From Bradyrhizobium sp. (GTDB taxonomy: Bacteria; Pseudomonadota; Alphaproteobacteria; Rhizobiales; Xanthobacteraceae), in assembly GCA_028290305.1 (NCBI GenBank), contig JAQGKC010000263.1, positions 1 to 39,171 of the forward strand: DNA of 39,171 nucleotides. Direction: 5' to 3'. This document shows, one piece after another, positions 7,702 to 16,074 of this stretch. Below the pieces are notes generated by a model. The model was not told the origin of the DNA. It searched no databases and saw only the letters and a program-made list of their open reading frames with translations. The first letter of the stretch is position 1; every line of letters starts with the position of its first letter. The position numbers and the translations under genes were made by a program.

Positions 7702-8385
7702 ATGCCGTCGCTGAAAGTAAAGTTGGGAATTCTGGCTGCCGGCCTGATGCTTTCGGGTTGCATGCAGGCCACGACCTATGAGGCGACCAACCAGAACAAT
7801 TTCAAGCCACACGACAAGGAACTGCTGGCCAAGATCCGTTACACCAATGTTCCCGTCGCTGAGCCGTTCCGCCGCGCCATTGTCGACTATCACCGCAAGG
7901 AAGCGCCCGGCTCGATCCTGGTCGATTCCGACAATCATTATCTCTATTACGTACTCGATAACGGCAAGGCGATCCGCTACGGCATCACCGTCGGCGAGGA
8001 AGCGATGGCGTGGTCGGGCATCGCCAAGATCGGCAGCATGACCGAATGGCCGGCTTGGCATCCGACCAAGGGCGAGATCGAACGGCTTGGCGTTCCCACT
8101 TTCGTGGCGCCGGGACCGGACAATCCGATGGGCTCACGCGCGCTCTATCTCTATTCGGGCGGCAAGGACACCCTGTTCCGGATTCACGGCACCAACCAGC
8201 CGGAATATATCGGCGCATCGATCTCCTCCGGCTGTATCCGGATGACGAACGAGGACGTTATCGACCTGTATAATCGGGTGAAGATGGGCACTGTCGTCGT
8301 CGTGCTCGAACCGCATCATGGCGACTCGCCGTACAATTCGCAGATGGCGCTGCAAGGCGGCGGCAATAGTCTGATGATGCAGTAA
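7702..8385 (+). CDS. L,D-transpeptidase (YkuD domain) lipoprotein
   Basis: This protein of 227 residues starts with a lipoprotein signal peptide (lipobox L-S-G-C20), so the mature protein is anchored by a lipid at Cys20. The YkuD catalytic domain spans about residues 70-208, with H162 in I-H-G-T and the nucleophile C178 in S-S-G-C-I-R-M. Such enzymes make 3-3 cross-links in peptidoglycan or link proteins to it in the periplasm. The ATG at 7702 has GGAAGTGA just upstream and begins exactly at the signal peptide; an upstream in-frame ATG at 7627 would bury the signal. A strong bidirectional terminator follows. Confidence 0.92.
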   Translation: MPSLKVKLGILAAGLMLSGCMQATTYEATNQNNFKPHDKELLAKIRYTNVPVAEPFRRAIVDYHRKEAPGSILVDSDNHYLYYVLDNGKAIRYGITVGEEAMAWSGIAKIGSMTEWPAWHPTKGEIERLGVPTFVAPGPDNPMGSRALYLYSGGKDTLFRIHGTNQPEYIGASISSGCIRMTNEDVIDLYNRVKMGTVVVVLEPHHGDSPYNSQMALQGGGNSLMMQ

Positions 8386-8409
8386 ACGCTGCATCGCGTC
8401 TTAACAGTC

Positions 8410-8439
8410 AAAAAAGCGCCGGCTTACCGGCGCTTTTTT
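8410..8439. terminator. Bidirectional intrinsic terminator
   Basis: The perfect stem aaaaaagcgccgg / ccggcgctttttt with a 4-base loop has an A-run on one side and a T-run on the other, so it works for both converging transcripts. The stop codon of the minus-strand extensin-like gene lies in its loop. Confidence 0.93.
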
Positions 8440-9503
8440 GTTGCCCGCTTGTTTGTTGCCGGCCTGGTCTCGCTGGGGTTCGGCTCCGTCGTATCGGATT
8501 TGACGGCACCTGATTTCGCCGCATCGGATGTGGCGGCGACTTCGCGCGGCGGCGCTTCATCCGGACGCGCGGCGGGCAGCAGCGGGGCAATCTGCGGCAG
8601 CGGGTCCCATACGTTCCACTGGCAGATCTTGTAGTTGTTGTGCCGTTCCATCAGATCGAGATGGATGTGGTCCTCATGGTAGCCGTCCGAGCCCGGCCCG
8701 AGCACCGTTGAAAACCGCTCGCACACCGAATGCAGCACGCTCTCGCGCAGTTCGTGCGGTACCGTGCGGTCGGTGAGCGAAATCGACCGGCCGTTGGCGA
8801 GTTTCAGGGCGCGGACGTCGAGCGCGTTGGCGCGGCCATGTTCGGACAGTTGAGCGCCGACGATGCGGTTGCGGCCGCGGCATTCGAACGAGTCGAAATT
8901 GTCGAGATCGCTGATGACGCTGCCGAGGTTCACCGCCAGCGGCGCCACGTCGGTACGGATCCAATCCGCGATCGCCAACGCCATGGTGCAGCGCAGGATC
9001 GCCGCGGGTTTTACCGCGACCTGCCGCTTGTCCGGCAGCACCACAGCCTCCAGCCGCACCAGATCCTCGCCGCCGCAACCGCCGGCGCCGTGGATGTCGG
9101 GAATGCTCGGAGCAATGGCGATCGCATCCGATAGCGCCAGCCGGCAGGCCGAGGGTGGCGGCGGCGCGGGCGTGGCGGCGTGTTCGGCTGGCTTGTCAGG
9201 TGGGGCGGTTTCGACCGCAGGCGTATCGGGGGCGGTCGCCGGCGCATCTGCCGGCCGCGGCTTCGGCAATGGCACCGATGCCGGCAGCGCGGCCCGATGC
9301 AGCTTCTTCGGCCTGTGCTCCCCGAACAGGTCGCTCCAGGGCGCCTGAGGCCAGCTGGCGGGCCTTCGCGCTGCCGCAACGGGGGTGGTTTGCGCGCAAA
9401 GCGTCACCAGCACGGCTACGGCGGTAACCATTATTGCCGCTCCGGTGCGGCCTAAATGGTTACAAGGCCATTTGCGGGTTGCCTTCTCCACGCTAAAGTT
9501 CAT
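8424..9503 (-). CDS. Extensin-like C-terminal domain protein, exported
   Basis: This protein of about 359 residues has an N-terminal hydrophobic signal (V-T-A-V-A-V-L-V-T-L-C-A), then a Pro/Ala-rich linker of about 90 residues, then the extensin-like C domain. That domain shows C-R-L-A-L, G-A-G-G-C-G-G, an S-E-H-G-x-A-N-A-L-D segment and a final H-L-D-L. The His/Asp pattern resembles D-Ala-D-Ala metallopeptidases, which suggests a periplasmic, cell-wall-related role. I used the ATG at 9503; the ATG at 9431 is an alternative, has a better GGAG site and would start inside the signal. The basic, Pro/Ala-rich tail ends in the shared terminator. Confidence 0.85.
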   Translation of the reverse strand: MNFSVEKATRKWPCNHLGRTGAAIMVTAVAVLVTLCAQTTPVAAARRPASWPQAPWSDLFGEHRPKKLHRAALPASVPLPKPRPADAPATAPDTPAVETAPPDKPAEHAATPAPPPPSACRLALSDAIAIAPSIPDIHGAGGCGGEDLVRLEAVVLPDKRQVAVKPAAILRCTMALAIADWIRTDVAPLAVNLGSVISDLDNFDSFECRGRNRIVGAQLSEHGRANALDVRALKLANGRSISLTDRTVPHELRESVLHSVCERFSTVLGPGSDGYHEDHIHLDLMERHNNYKICQWNVWDPLPQIAPLLPAARPDEAPPREVAATSDAAKSGAVKSDTTEPNPSETRPATNKRATKKRR

Positions 9504-9561
9504 GGCAATTCCGTGAAGGGACACGCGGCAAACGACAAACACAATCTGGAGGAACGTCGGT

Positions 9562-11190
9562 ATGCTTGGATTGATGCAAGATTGGCCTTTGCTTTGTCAC
9601 CGGATTATCGAGCACGCCGCGACATTTCACGGCACGCAGGAGGTGGTGACGCGGTCGGTCGAAGGCCCCATTCATCGCACCAATTACGCCGAAATTCGCG
9701 ATCGCGCACTGAAGGTCTCGCAACGTCTCGATCGCGACGGCATCAAGCTCGGCGACCGCGTCGCGACCATCGCGTGGAACACCTGGCGCCACCTTGAAGC
9801 CTGGTACGGCATCATGGGCATCGGCGCGATCTGCCATACCGTCAATCCGCGGCTGTTCCCCGACCAGATCGCCTGGATCATCAACCATGCGGAAGACCGC
9901 GTGGTGATGACCGATATCACCTTTGTGCCGGTCCTGGAAAAAATCGCCGACAAGCTTCCGAGCGTGGAACGCTATGTCGTGTTCACCGACAAGGCGCACA
10001 TGCCGCAGACCACGCTGAAGAACGCGGTCGCCTATGAAGACTGGATCGCGGAAGCCGACGGAAATTTCAAGTGGAAGACCTTCGACGAAAATACCGCGGC
10101 CGCGATGTGCTACACCTCCGGCACCACGGGCGATCCCAAGGGCGTGTTGTATTCGCATCGCTCCAACGTGCTGCACGCGCTGATGGCCAACACCGGCGAT
10201 TCCCTCGGTGCGAACGCTGCCGATACAATGCTGCCGGTGGTCCCGTTGTTCCATGCCAATAGCTGGGGGATCGCTTTCTCGGCCCCCTCGATGGGTACCA
10301 AGCTGGTGCTGCCCGGCGCGAAACTCGATGGCGCGTCGGTGTTCGAGCTATTGGACACCGAAAAGGTGACGCATACCGCCGGCGTTCCAACGGTGTGGCT
10401 GATGCTGCTCAATCATATCGCCGCCAACAATCTGAAACTGCCTCACCTGAGAATGGTGGTCTGCGGCGGCTCGGCGATGCCGCGTTCAATGATCAAGGCG
10501 TTCAACGACATGGGAGTGCAGGCGCGCCACGCCTGGGGCATGACCGAGATGAGCCCGATCGGCACGCTGGCCGCGCTGAAACCTCCCTTTGCCGAACTCA
10601 CCGGCGATTCCCGGCTCGACATTCTGCAGACCCAAGGCTATCCGCCGTTCGGTGTCCAGATGAAGATCACCGACGATGCCGGCAAGGAACTGCCGTGGGA
10701 CGGCAAGACATTCGGCCGGCTGAAAGTGAGCGGCCCGGCGGTGTCGAAGGCTTATTTCCGCGTCGATGCCGACATTCTCGACGAGGACGGCTATTTCGAC
10801 ACCGGCGACGTCGCGACCATCGATCAGCACGGATACATGCGGATCACCGATCGCTCGATGGATGTGATCAAATCCGGCGGCGAATGGATTTCGTCGATCG
10901 ATCTGGAAAATCTCGCGGTCGGGCATCCCGCGGTCGCGGAAGCTGCCGTGATCGGCATCCATCATCCCAAATGGGACGAGCGTCCGTTGCTGATCGTGCA
11001 GCTCAAGCAGGGGCAGACCGCGACCCGCGAGGACATCCTGAAATTCATGGATGGCAAGATCGCCAAATGGTGGATGCCGGACGACATCGCCTTCGTCGAC
11101 GGCATTCCGCACACTGCAACCGGAAAAATCCTGAAGACCGCGTTGCGCGACCAGTTCAAGGCCTACAGCTTCCCGAACGCCGCGGCTTGA
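9562..11190 (+). CDS. Fatty-acid--CoA ligase (AMP-binding, AlkK/medium-chain type)
   Basis: This ANL-superfamily enzyme of 542 residues activates a carboxylic acid with ATP to an acyl-adenylate and then an acyl-CoA. The phosphate loop [11 protein letters not shown] occupies about 184-194, the A5 motif W-G-M-T-E-M-S-P follows, then the Y-x-D-T-G-D hinge region, and the catalytic lysine in T-A-T-G-K-I-L-K near residue 526. The overall sequence resembles AlkK-like medium/long-chain acyl-CoA ligases; the chain length is inferred, not read. GGAGGAA precedes the ATG. A strong hairpin lies just after the stop. Confidence 0.92.
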   Translation: MLGLMQDWPLLCHRIIEHAATFHGTQEVVTRSVEGPIHRTNYAEIRDRALKVSQRLDRDGIKLGDRVATIAWNTWRHLEAWYGIMGIGAICHTVNPRLFPDQIAWIINHAEDRVVMTDITFVPVLEKIADKLPSVERYVVFTDKAHMPQTTLKNAVAYEDWIAEADGNFKWKTFDENTAAAMCYTSGTTGDPKGVLYSHRSNVLHALMANTGDSLGANAADTMLPVVPLFHANSWGIAFSAPSMGTKLVLPGAKLDGASVFELLDTEKVTHTAGVPTVWLMLLNHIAANNLKLPHLRMVVCGGSAMPRSMIKAFNDMGVQARHAWGMTEMSPIGTLAALKPPFAELTGDSRLDILQTQGYPPFGVQMKITDDAGKELPWDGKTFGRLKVSGPAVSKAYFRVDADILDEDGYFDTGDVATIDQHGYMRITDRSMDVIKSGGEWISSIDLENLAVGHPAVAEAAVIGIHHPKWDERPLLIVQLKQGQTATREDILKFMDGKIAKWWMPDDIAFVDGIPHTATGKILKTALRDQFKAYSFPNAAA

Positions 11191-11192
11191 GC

Positions 11193-11228
11193 TTCTTAGC
11201 TCTCCCCGCTTGCGGGGAGAGCTAAGAA
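11193..11228. terminator. Perfect 17-bp hairpin after the acyl-CoA ligase gene
   Basis: TTCTTAGCTCTCCCCGC and its exact complement are separated by only TT. It begins two bases after the stop codon. There is no U-run, so it may act as a terminator, an RNA-stabilising end or a member of the ctcccc...ggggag repeat family. Confidence 0.7.
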
Positions 11229-11392
11229 CGTGGGACGGCCCGATAAACGGCACAGTCTGGAAATAGCCCACCCCAAGCGTCTTCGGGCGCCGAAGTCCCT
11301 TGAATTCGCCGCAGGTCCGTGGTCTCAAGCGGGCCAGTTCGCAAGCCCGGCGCATTTCGCCCGGCAAGGTTCCAACCGGCAGAATTGAAGCG

Positions 11393-12244
11393 ATGGCCCG
11401 CAGGTTTTCCGCTCCCTATCAGACGGAGCCCGTGTCCAGCCTGGCCTCCTGGGCACGCAATCTTGCGGTGTTCTCGGTGGTCGCGGTATTGGTCTCGATC
11501 CTCATCGTGCGCTTCGGCTTTCTCGAAATGAAACCAGCGCTGGCGACGTTTTTCGGCGCGCTGGCCTGCGCCGGCCTTTCCATCCTGGTTGGCCTGGCTG
11601 CCTTTGTCGCGATCTGGCAAAACGGTTCGCGTGGCATGAGCCGCATCCTGCTGGCGCTGCTGATCGACGCGGTCGTGCTTGCATATCCCGCCTATCTCGG
11701 CCTGCAATACCGCAAGCTGCCTCCGATCCACGACATCACCACCGATCCAATCGATCCGCCGCGCTTCGATGCGCTGGCGTCGCTGCGCATCGGCGATGGC
11801 GCCAACACCGCCGTCTACGCCGGGCTTTATTCCGCCGAACAGCAGCGGCTGGCCTATCCCGATATCGAGACCGTGGAGCTCGAAGTGCCGGTGCAACGGG
11901 CCTATGAAGTCACACGGCAGCTCGTCACCAAGCGCAAATGGCTTGTGATCGACGAACGCGCCCCGCAGCCGCCGCGCCGTATCGGCCACATCGAGGCGGT
12001 GGCACGGACGCCGATCATGGGATTCCGCGAGGACGTGACGATCCGCGTCGTGCCCGACGGCGAGGATTCACGCGTCGATATCCGCTCGTCATCTCGCTAT
12101 TTCGAGAGCGATCTCGGCAGCAATGCCGCGCGCATCAGCAAGCTGATCGACGACATCAACAGCGCCGTCGACAACGCCAGCCTCAAGCCGGTCAAGAAGC
12201 CGCAACTGCCGGTCAAGCTTCCGGCGAAGACGGTGAAGAAGTGA
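11393..12244 (+). CDS. DUF1499 membrane protein
   Basis: This protein of 283 residues has three predicted membrane helices near the N-terminus (about 22-43, 48-75 and 83-105), followed by a soluble DUF1499-type domain (about 115-260) with Y-P-D-I-E-T-V, R-R-I-G-H-I-E-A-V-A-R-T and V-D-I-R-S-S-S-R-Y-F-E-S-D-L-G-x-N-A-x-R-I. The last strand-helix pattern is the most conserved part of DUF1499. A basic, Pro/Lys-rich tail follows. The biochemical role is unknown. I chose the ATG at 11393; upstream in-frame codons to 11300 would add a basic non-conserved tail. Confidence 0.85.
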   Translation: MARRFSAPYQTEPVSSLASWARNLAVFSVVAVLVSILIVRFGFLEMKPALATFFGALACAGLSILVGLAAFVAIWQNGSRGMSRILLALLIDAVVLAYPAYLGLQYRKLPPIHDITTDPIDPPRFDALASLRIGDGANTAVYAGLYSAEQQRLAYPDIETVELEVPVQRAYEVTRQLVTKRKWLVIDERAPQPPRRIGHIEAVARTPIMGFREDVTIRVVPDGEDSRVDIRSSSRYFESDLGSNAARISKLIDDINSAVDNASLKPVKKPQLPVKLPAKTVKK

Positions 12245-12255
12245 AGGGGTTGGCT

Positions 12256-12357
12256 CGTCGTTCCGGGGCGTGAGAAGCACGAACCCGGAATCTCGAGATT
12301 CCCCGATGTGCAATTGCACATCTGAGGTCTGCGCCAAGAGGCGCATCCCGGAATGAC
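12256..12357. repeat. Composite bradyrhizobial palindromic repeat
   Basis: The outer arms ttccggg (12261-12267) and cccggaa (12347-12353) enclose an 18-base perfect palindrome, gatgtgcaattgcacatc (12305-12322), and a gcgcc-aaga-ggcgc stem (12331-12344). It lies between convergent genes and has no coding potential that I can support. Confidence 0.8.
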
Positions 12358-12361
12358 ACCC

Positions 12362-13285
12362 CTACGTGTCCGCCAATCTGTACGTCCCGCCGATCACCGG
12401 ATCACCATCGGTCGCGACAATTCCACGCGCGACCAGATCTTCCAGGTGCGCCAGCACGGAATAGCCGGCTGCTCCCGTCAGCCGCGGATCGATGCCGATG
12501 TAGATCGCGCGCACCATGGTGGGAATATCCGCTTCGCCCTTCGCGAGGCGATGCAGGATGGAGGCTTCGCGGGCCTGACGGTGCCGGATCAGGAAGCGCA
12601 CATAGCGTGGTCCTTCCTGGATTTCCGGTCCGTGCCCCGAGAAATACAAATCCTCGTCGCGCTGCGTCAGCCGCTCGAGCGAGGCCATGTAGTCGATCAT
12701 CGATCCGTCCGGCGGCGCCACGATCGACGTCGACCACCCCATGACGTGATCGCCGACGAAATTCATTTTTCGTTCGGGCCACGCGAACGCCAAATGATTG
12801 GCGGTATGTCCCGGTGTCGCCATCGCCTGCAACGCCCAACCGGAGCCTTCGATGGTCTCGCCGTCGCGCACTTGAACATCCGGCTTGAAATCCCGGTCGG
12901 CGCCGGATTCCGAGGAGATTTTTTCGCTCTCGTAGCGCGGCCGCGACGCACGATGCGGACCCTCGGCATACACGGTGGCGCCGGTGGCGGCCTTGATCCG
13001 CGCGGTGTTCGGCGAATGGTCGCGGTGGGTATGGGTGACCAGAATATGCGTCACGGTTTCGCCGCGCACGGCGTCCAACAGCGCCGCCGCGTGGGCTTCA
13101 TCGTCGGGGCCGGGATCGATGATCGCGACCTTGCCCTCACCCACGATGTAACTCACCGTGCCGGTAAAGGTGAAAGGGCTCGGATTGTTACAGAGAATCC
13201 GCCGCACGCCGGGTCTGATACCATCGACCACGCCAGGCTTGAGCGGAAAATCGCGGTTGAACGGAACGTCGTCGTTATCGGCCAT
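12362..13285 (-). CDS. MBL-fold metallo-hydrolase (LACTB2-like)
   Basis: This protein of 307 residues has the metallo-beta-lactamase fold. The metal motif H85-T-H-R-D-H90 is intact, with an upstream D-P-G-P-D and downstream T-P-G-H-T, G-D-H-V and S-G-H-G-P, which supply the remaining ligands for two metals. A C-terminal winged-helix-like segment (about 245-300: H-R-L-A-K-G...H-L-E-D-L-V-A-R-G) matches the LACTB2/RNase-Z-like hydrolase subgroup. The substrate is unknown. The ATG at 13285 is preferred because the sequence before it (to 13360) runs into a repeat-rich spacer. Confidence 0.88.
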   Translation of the reverse strand: MADNDDVPFNRDFPLKPGVVDGIRPGVRRILCNNPSPFTFTGTVSYIVGEGKVAIIDPGPDDEAHAAALLDAVRGETVTHILVTHTHRDHSPNTARIKAATGATVYAEGPHRASRPRYESEKISSESGADRDFKPDVQVRDGETIEGSGWALQAMATPGHTANHLAFAWPERKMNFVGDHVMGWSTSIVAPPDGSMIDYMASLERLTQRDEDLYFSGHGPEIQEGPRYVRFLIRHRQAREASILHRLAKGEADIPTMVRAIYIGIDPRLTGAAGYSVLAHLEDLVARGIVATDGDPVIGGTYRLADT

Positions 13286-13330
13286 GAGATTCACCCGCGA
13301 TTTCAGGATTTTCGATTGAACTTTAAGTTC

Positions 13331-13433
13331 GTCATGCCCGGCCTTGTGCTGGGCATCCACGTCTTTCTTTTGGAAGCCGAGGTTTTCTTTTGGGATCCAA
13401 GACGTGGATGGCCGGGACGAGCCCGGCTATGAC
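13331..13433. repeat. Bradyrhizobial inverted repeat (gtcatgcccggc type)
   Basis: The outer arms near gtcatgcccggc and gcccggctatgac are imperfect complements. The inner arms catccacgtctt (13354-13365) and aagacgtggatg (13399-13410) are perfect over 12 bases. It lies upstream of the MBL gene and downstream of gcdH. Confidence 0.8.
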
Positions 13434-13460
13434 GAATCTTAGTACCGTGGCGCGGAACTC

Positions 13461-13549
13461 GTAGGATGGGTAGAGCGCCGCGATACCCATCACTCACTCA
13501 ACGCGTAAAGATCATGACGATGGGTTTCGCTGCGCTCTACCCATCCTAC
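13461..13549. repeat. Bradyrhizobial inverted repeat (gtaggatgggtagagcg type)
   Basis: The 17-base arms gtaggatgggtagagcg (13461-13477) and cgctctacccatcctac (13533-13549) are perfect complements, with further inner pairing (acccatc...gatgggt). It sits directly beside the previous repeat, ahead of the 3' end of gcdH. Confidence 0.85.
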
Positions 13550-13564
13550 ACGTCGCCGTGTTCG

Positions 13565-14779
13565 TTACGAAAACGCCTGAATACCGGTGATGGCGCGGCC
13601 GAGGATCAGCGCATGGACGTCGTGGGTGCCCTCATAGGTGTTCACGGTTTCCAGGTTCGCGGTGTGGCGCATCACGTGATATTCGATCTGGATGCCGTTG
13701 CCGCCGTGCATGTCGCGGGCCATGCGCGCGATGTCGAGCGCCTTGCCGCAATTGTTCCGCTTGACGATGGAAATCATTTCCGGCGCCATCTTGCCTTCGT
13801 CCATCAACCGTCCCACCCTGAGCGAGGCCTGCAAGCCCAGCGCGATGTCGGTCTGCATGTCCGCCAGCTTCTTCTGCACCAGCTGGGTCGCCGCCAAGGG
13901 GCGATTGAACTGCTTGCGGTCGAGGGTGTATTGCCGCGCGCGCGCCATGCAGTCTTCGGCGGCGCCCATCGCGCCCCAGGAAATGCCGTAGCGGGCGCGG
14001 TTGAGGCAGCCGAACGGCCCTTTCAGGCCGGACACGTTGGGCAGCAGGGCGCTCTCCGGCACCTCCACGCCTTCCATCACGATCTCGCCGGTCACGGACG
14101 CGCGCAAGGAGAGCTTGCCGCCGATCTTCGGCGCCGAGAGGCCCTTCATGCCCTTTTCGAGAATGAAGCCGCGGATCTGGTTGTTATGCTCCGCCGATTT
14201 CGCCCACACCACGAACACGTCGGCGATCGGGGCGTTGGAAATCCACATTTTGGAGCCGGTCAACCGATAGCCGTCGGAGGTTTTCTCGGCGCGGGTCTTC
14301 ATGCCGCCAGGGTCGGAGCCGGCGTCGGGCTCGGTCAGGCCGAAGCAACCGACCCATTCTCCGGTGGCGAGCTTGGGCAGATATTTCTTGCGCTGGTTCT
14401 CGTCGCCATAGGCATAGATCGGGTGCATCACCAGCGACGACTGCACCGAATTCATCGAGCGATAGCCGGAATCGACGCGCTCGATCTCGCGCGCCACCAG
14501 ACCATAGGCGACGTAGCTCGCATTGGCGCAGCCATATTCTTCCGGCAGCGTGATGCCGATCAGGCCGAGTTCACCCATCTCGTTGAAAATTTCGCGGTCG
14601 GTCTTCTCTTCGAGATAGGCCTTGGTGACGCGCGGCAGCAGCTTGTCCTGCGCATAGGCGCGGGCGGTGTCGCGGATCATGCGCTCGTCTTCGGTGAGCT
14701 GCTCGTCGAGCATGAACGGATCGTCCCACTGGAAATTCACCGGGGACGGCTTGTCCTTGGCCTGAGGGCGCACGCTCAT
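13565..14779 (-). CDS. gcdH: Glutaryl-CoA dehydrogenase
   Basis: This FAD enzyme of 404 residues oxidises and decarboxylates glutaryl-CoA to crotonyl-CoA in lysine, tryptophan and aromatic acid breakdown. It follows the family closely: S-G-Y-R-S with the substrate-binding Arg, [24 protein letters not shown], and the catalytic Glu near residue 383 in [22 protein letters not shown]. The length matches mature GCDH. AAAGGAA precedes the ATG. It is monocistronic as far as can be seen; ribB lies 65 bases upstream on the same strand. Confidence 0.95.
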   Translation of the reverse strand: MSVRPQAKDKPSPVNFQWDDPFMLDEQLTEDERMIRDTARAYAQDKLLPRVTKAYLEEKTDREIFNEMGELGLIGITLPEEYGCANASYVAYGLVAREIERVDSGYRSMNSVQSSLVMHPIYAYGDENQRKKYLPKLATGEWVGCFGLTEPDAGSDPGGMKTRAEKTSDGYRLTGSKMWISNAPIADVFVVWAKSAEHNNQIRGFILEKGMKGLSAPKIGGKLSLRASVTGEIVMEGVEVPESALLPNVSGLKGPFGCLNRARYGISWGAMGAAEDCMARARQYTLDRKQFNRPLAATQLVQKKLADMQTDIALGLQASLRVGRLMDEGKMAPEMISIVKRNNCGKALDIARMARDMHGGNGIQIEYHVMRHTANLETVNTYEGTHDVHALILGRAITGIQAFS

Positions 14780-14844
14780 GACAATTCCTTTCGCATCACT
14801 GCCGCGGGCATTAGCGCGACCGCATCAGGTTAAATCTTTGGAGT

Positions 14845-15921
14845 TTAACCTTCAAGCTGTTCGTTGGAGACGATCTCAATGCCGAAGCCGGACAGTCCCT
14901 TGTAGTCGTGCGTCGATGACGTCAAATGACGGATCGAGGTGACGCCGAGATCGCGCAGGATCTGCGCGCCGACGCCGACCTCGCGCCATTGCTTGTTGCG
15001 GTCGGCTTCGGCGGATTTGTCCTCCGGAAGCGGCGCAACCGGAACGCCGGCGGCGCCGTCGCGCAAGTAAACCAGTACGCCGCTGCCGGCCTTTTTGAAA
15101 TGTTCGAGCACGGCCTGCATGCGCTTCGGCCCGGTGAAGATGTCCTTGACGATATTGGGCTTGTGAAACCGGGTAAGCACGTTCTTGCCGTCGCCGATGC
15201 CGTTATAGACGAAGGCGACATGCGCGATGGAATCGAACGGCGAGCGATAGGCGTAGCCCTGCAGCGGCCCGATCGGGCTTTCCGTGGTGAAGGTCGAGAC
15301 CCGCTCGATCAGCTTTTCGCGCCCCTGGCGGTAGGCGATCATATCGGCAATGGTGACGTGCTTGAGCTTGTGGGCAGCGGCGAACCGCGCCACCTGCTCG
15401 CCCTTCATCACGGTGCCGTCGTCGTTCATCAATTCGCTGATGACGCCGATCGGCGGCAGGCCGCTCAGCTTGCAGAGGTCGACCGCGGCCTCGGTGTGGC
15501 CTGAGCGCAGCAGCACGCCGCCGTCGCGCGCAATCAGCGGAAACACGTGGCCGGGCCGCGCAAAGTCGTTGGCGCCGACATTGGAGTTGGCCAGCGCCCG
15601 GCAGCAGGAGGCGCGTTCGTCCGCCGATATTCCGGTACCGCCATCGGGCTTGTAGTCGATCGACACCGTAAAGGCGGTGGTGTGGTTGGATTCGTTGTGC
15701 GCCACCATTGGATCGAGCCGCAGCCGCCGTGCATCTTCGGTCGTGATCGGCGCGCAGACGATGCCCGAGGTGTGGCGGATGATAAACGCCATCTTTTCGG
15801 CGGTGCACAGCGACGCCGCGACAATCAGATCGCCTTCACCTTCGCGGTCCTCGTCGTCGGTGACGACGACGAGTTCGCCGTGGGAGAAGGCTTGCAGAAC
15901 TTCCTGGATCGGGTCGGCCAT
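14845..15921 (-). CDS. ribB: 3,4-dihydroxy-2-butanone 4-phosphate synthase with degenerate GTP cyclohydrolase II domain
   Basis: This protein of 358 residues is built like RibBA. The N-terminal synthase (about 1-205) is intact: D-D-E-D-R-E-G-E-G-D-L (22-32), N-x-S-N-H-T-T-A-F-T-V (about 76-86), R-P-G-H-V-F-P-L and G-H-T-E-A-A-V-D-L (141-149). It makes the four-carbon precursor of riboflavin from ribulose 5-phosphate. The C-terminal part (about 212-358) keeps the GTP cyclohydrolase II fold pattern but has no cysteine at all, so the three zinc ligands and the G-D-x-x-x-S-x-R-C-D-C-G region are lost. I therefore call only the RibB activity. The ATG at 15921 is chosen over a GTG at 15933. Confidence 0.93.
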   Translation of the reverse strand: MADPIQEVLQAFSHGELVVVTDDEDREGEGDLIVAASLCTAEKMAFIIRHTSGIVCAPITTEDARRLRLDPMVAHNESNHTTAFTVSIDYKPDGGTGISADERASCCRALANSNVGANDFARPGHVFPLIARDGGVLLRSGHTEAAVDLCKLSGLPPIGVISELMNDDGTVMKGEQVARFAAAHKLKHVTIADMIAYRQGREKLIERVSTFTTESPIGPLQGYAYRSPFDSIAHVAFVYNGIGDGKNVLTRFHKPNIVKDIFTGPKRMQAVLEHFKKAGSGVLVYLRDGAAGVPVAPLPEDKSAEADRNKQWREVGVGAQILRDLGVTSIRHLTSSTHDYKGLSGFGIEIVSNEQLEG

Positions 15922-16074
15922 TACGGATCTCACATTGCGCAGGGAGCATTAGCCGGACTCGTGGACCCGCGCCAGCATCATTACGCAGGGCAGAACGGCT
16001 CCGGCGGCGCAGCGAGACAAGCGCTGCAGACTTGTCTAAGATCAGAACCAACAAAAACAAGGGAGACGCCGTCC

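Noticed and set aside
13466..14833. Long plus-strand open frame opposite gcdH
   Set aside because: It is fully antisense to a well-conserved gcdH and starts inside a repeat element; its composition is typical of a shadow frame.
15922..16074. Possible FMN riboswitch upstream of ribB
   Set aside because: The 153-base region has none of the conserved RFN-element blocks that I could recognise, and there is no terminator or sequester hairpin before the ribB start.
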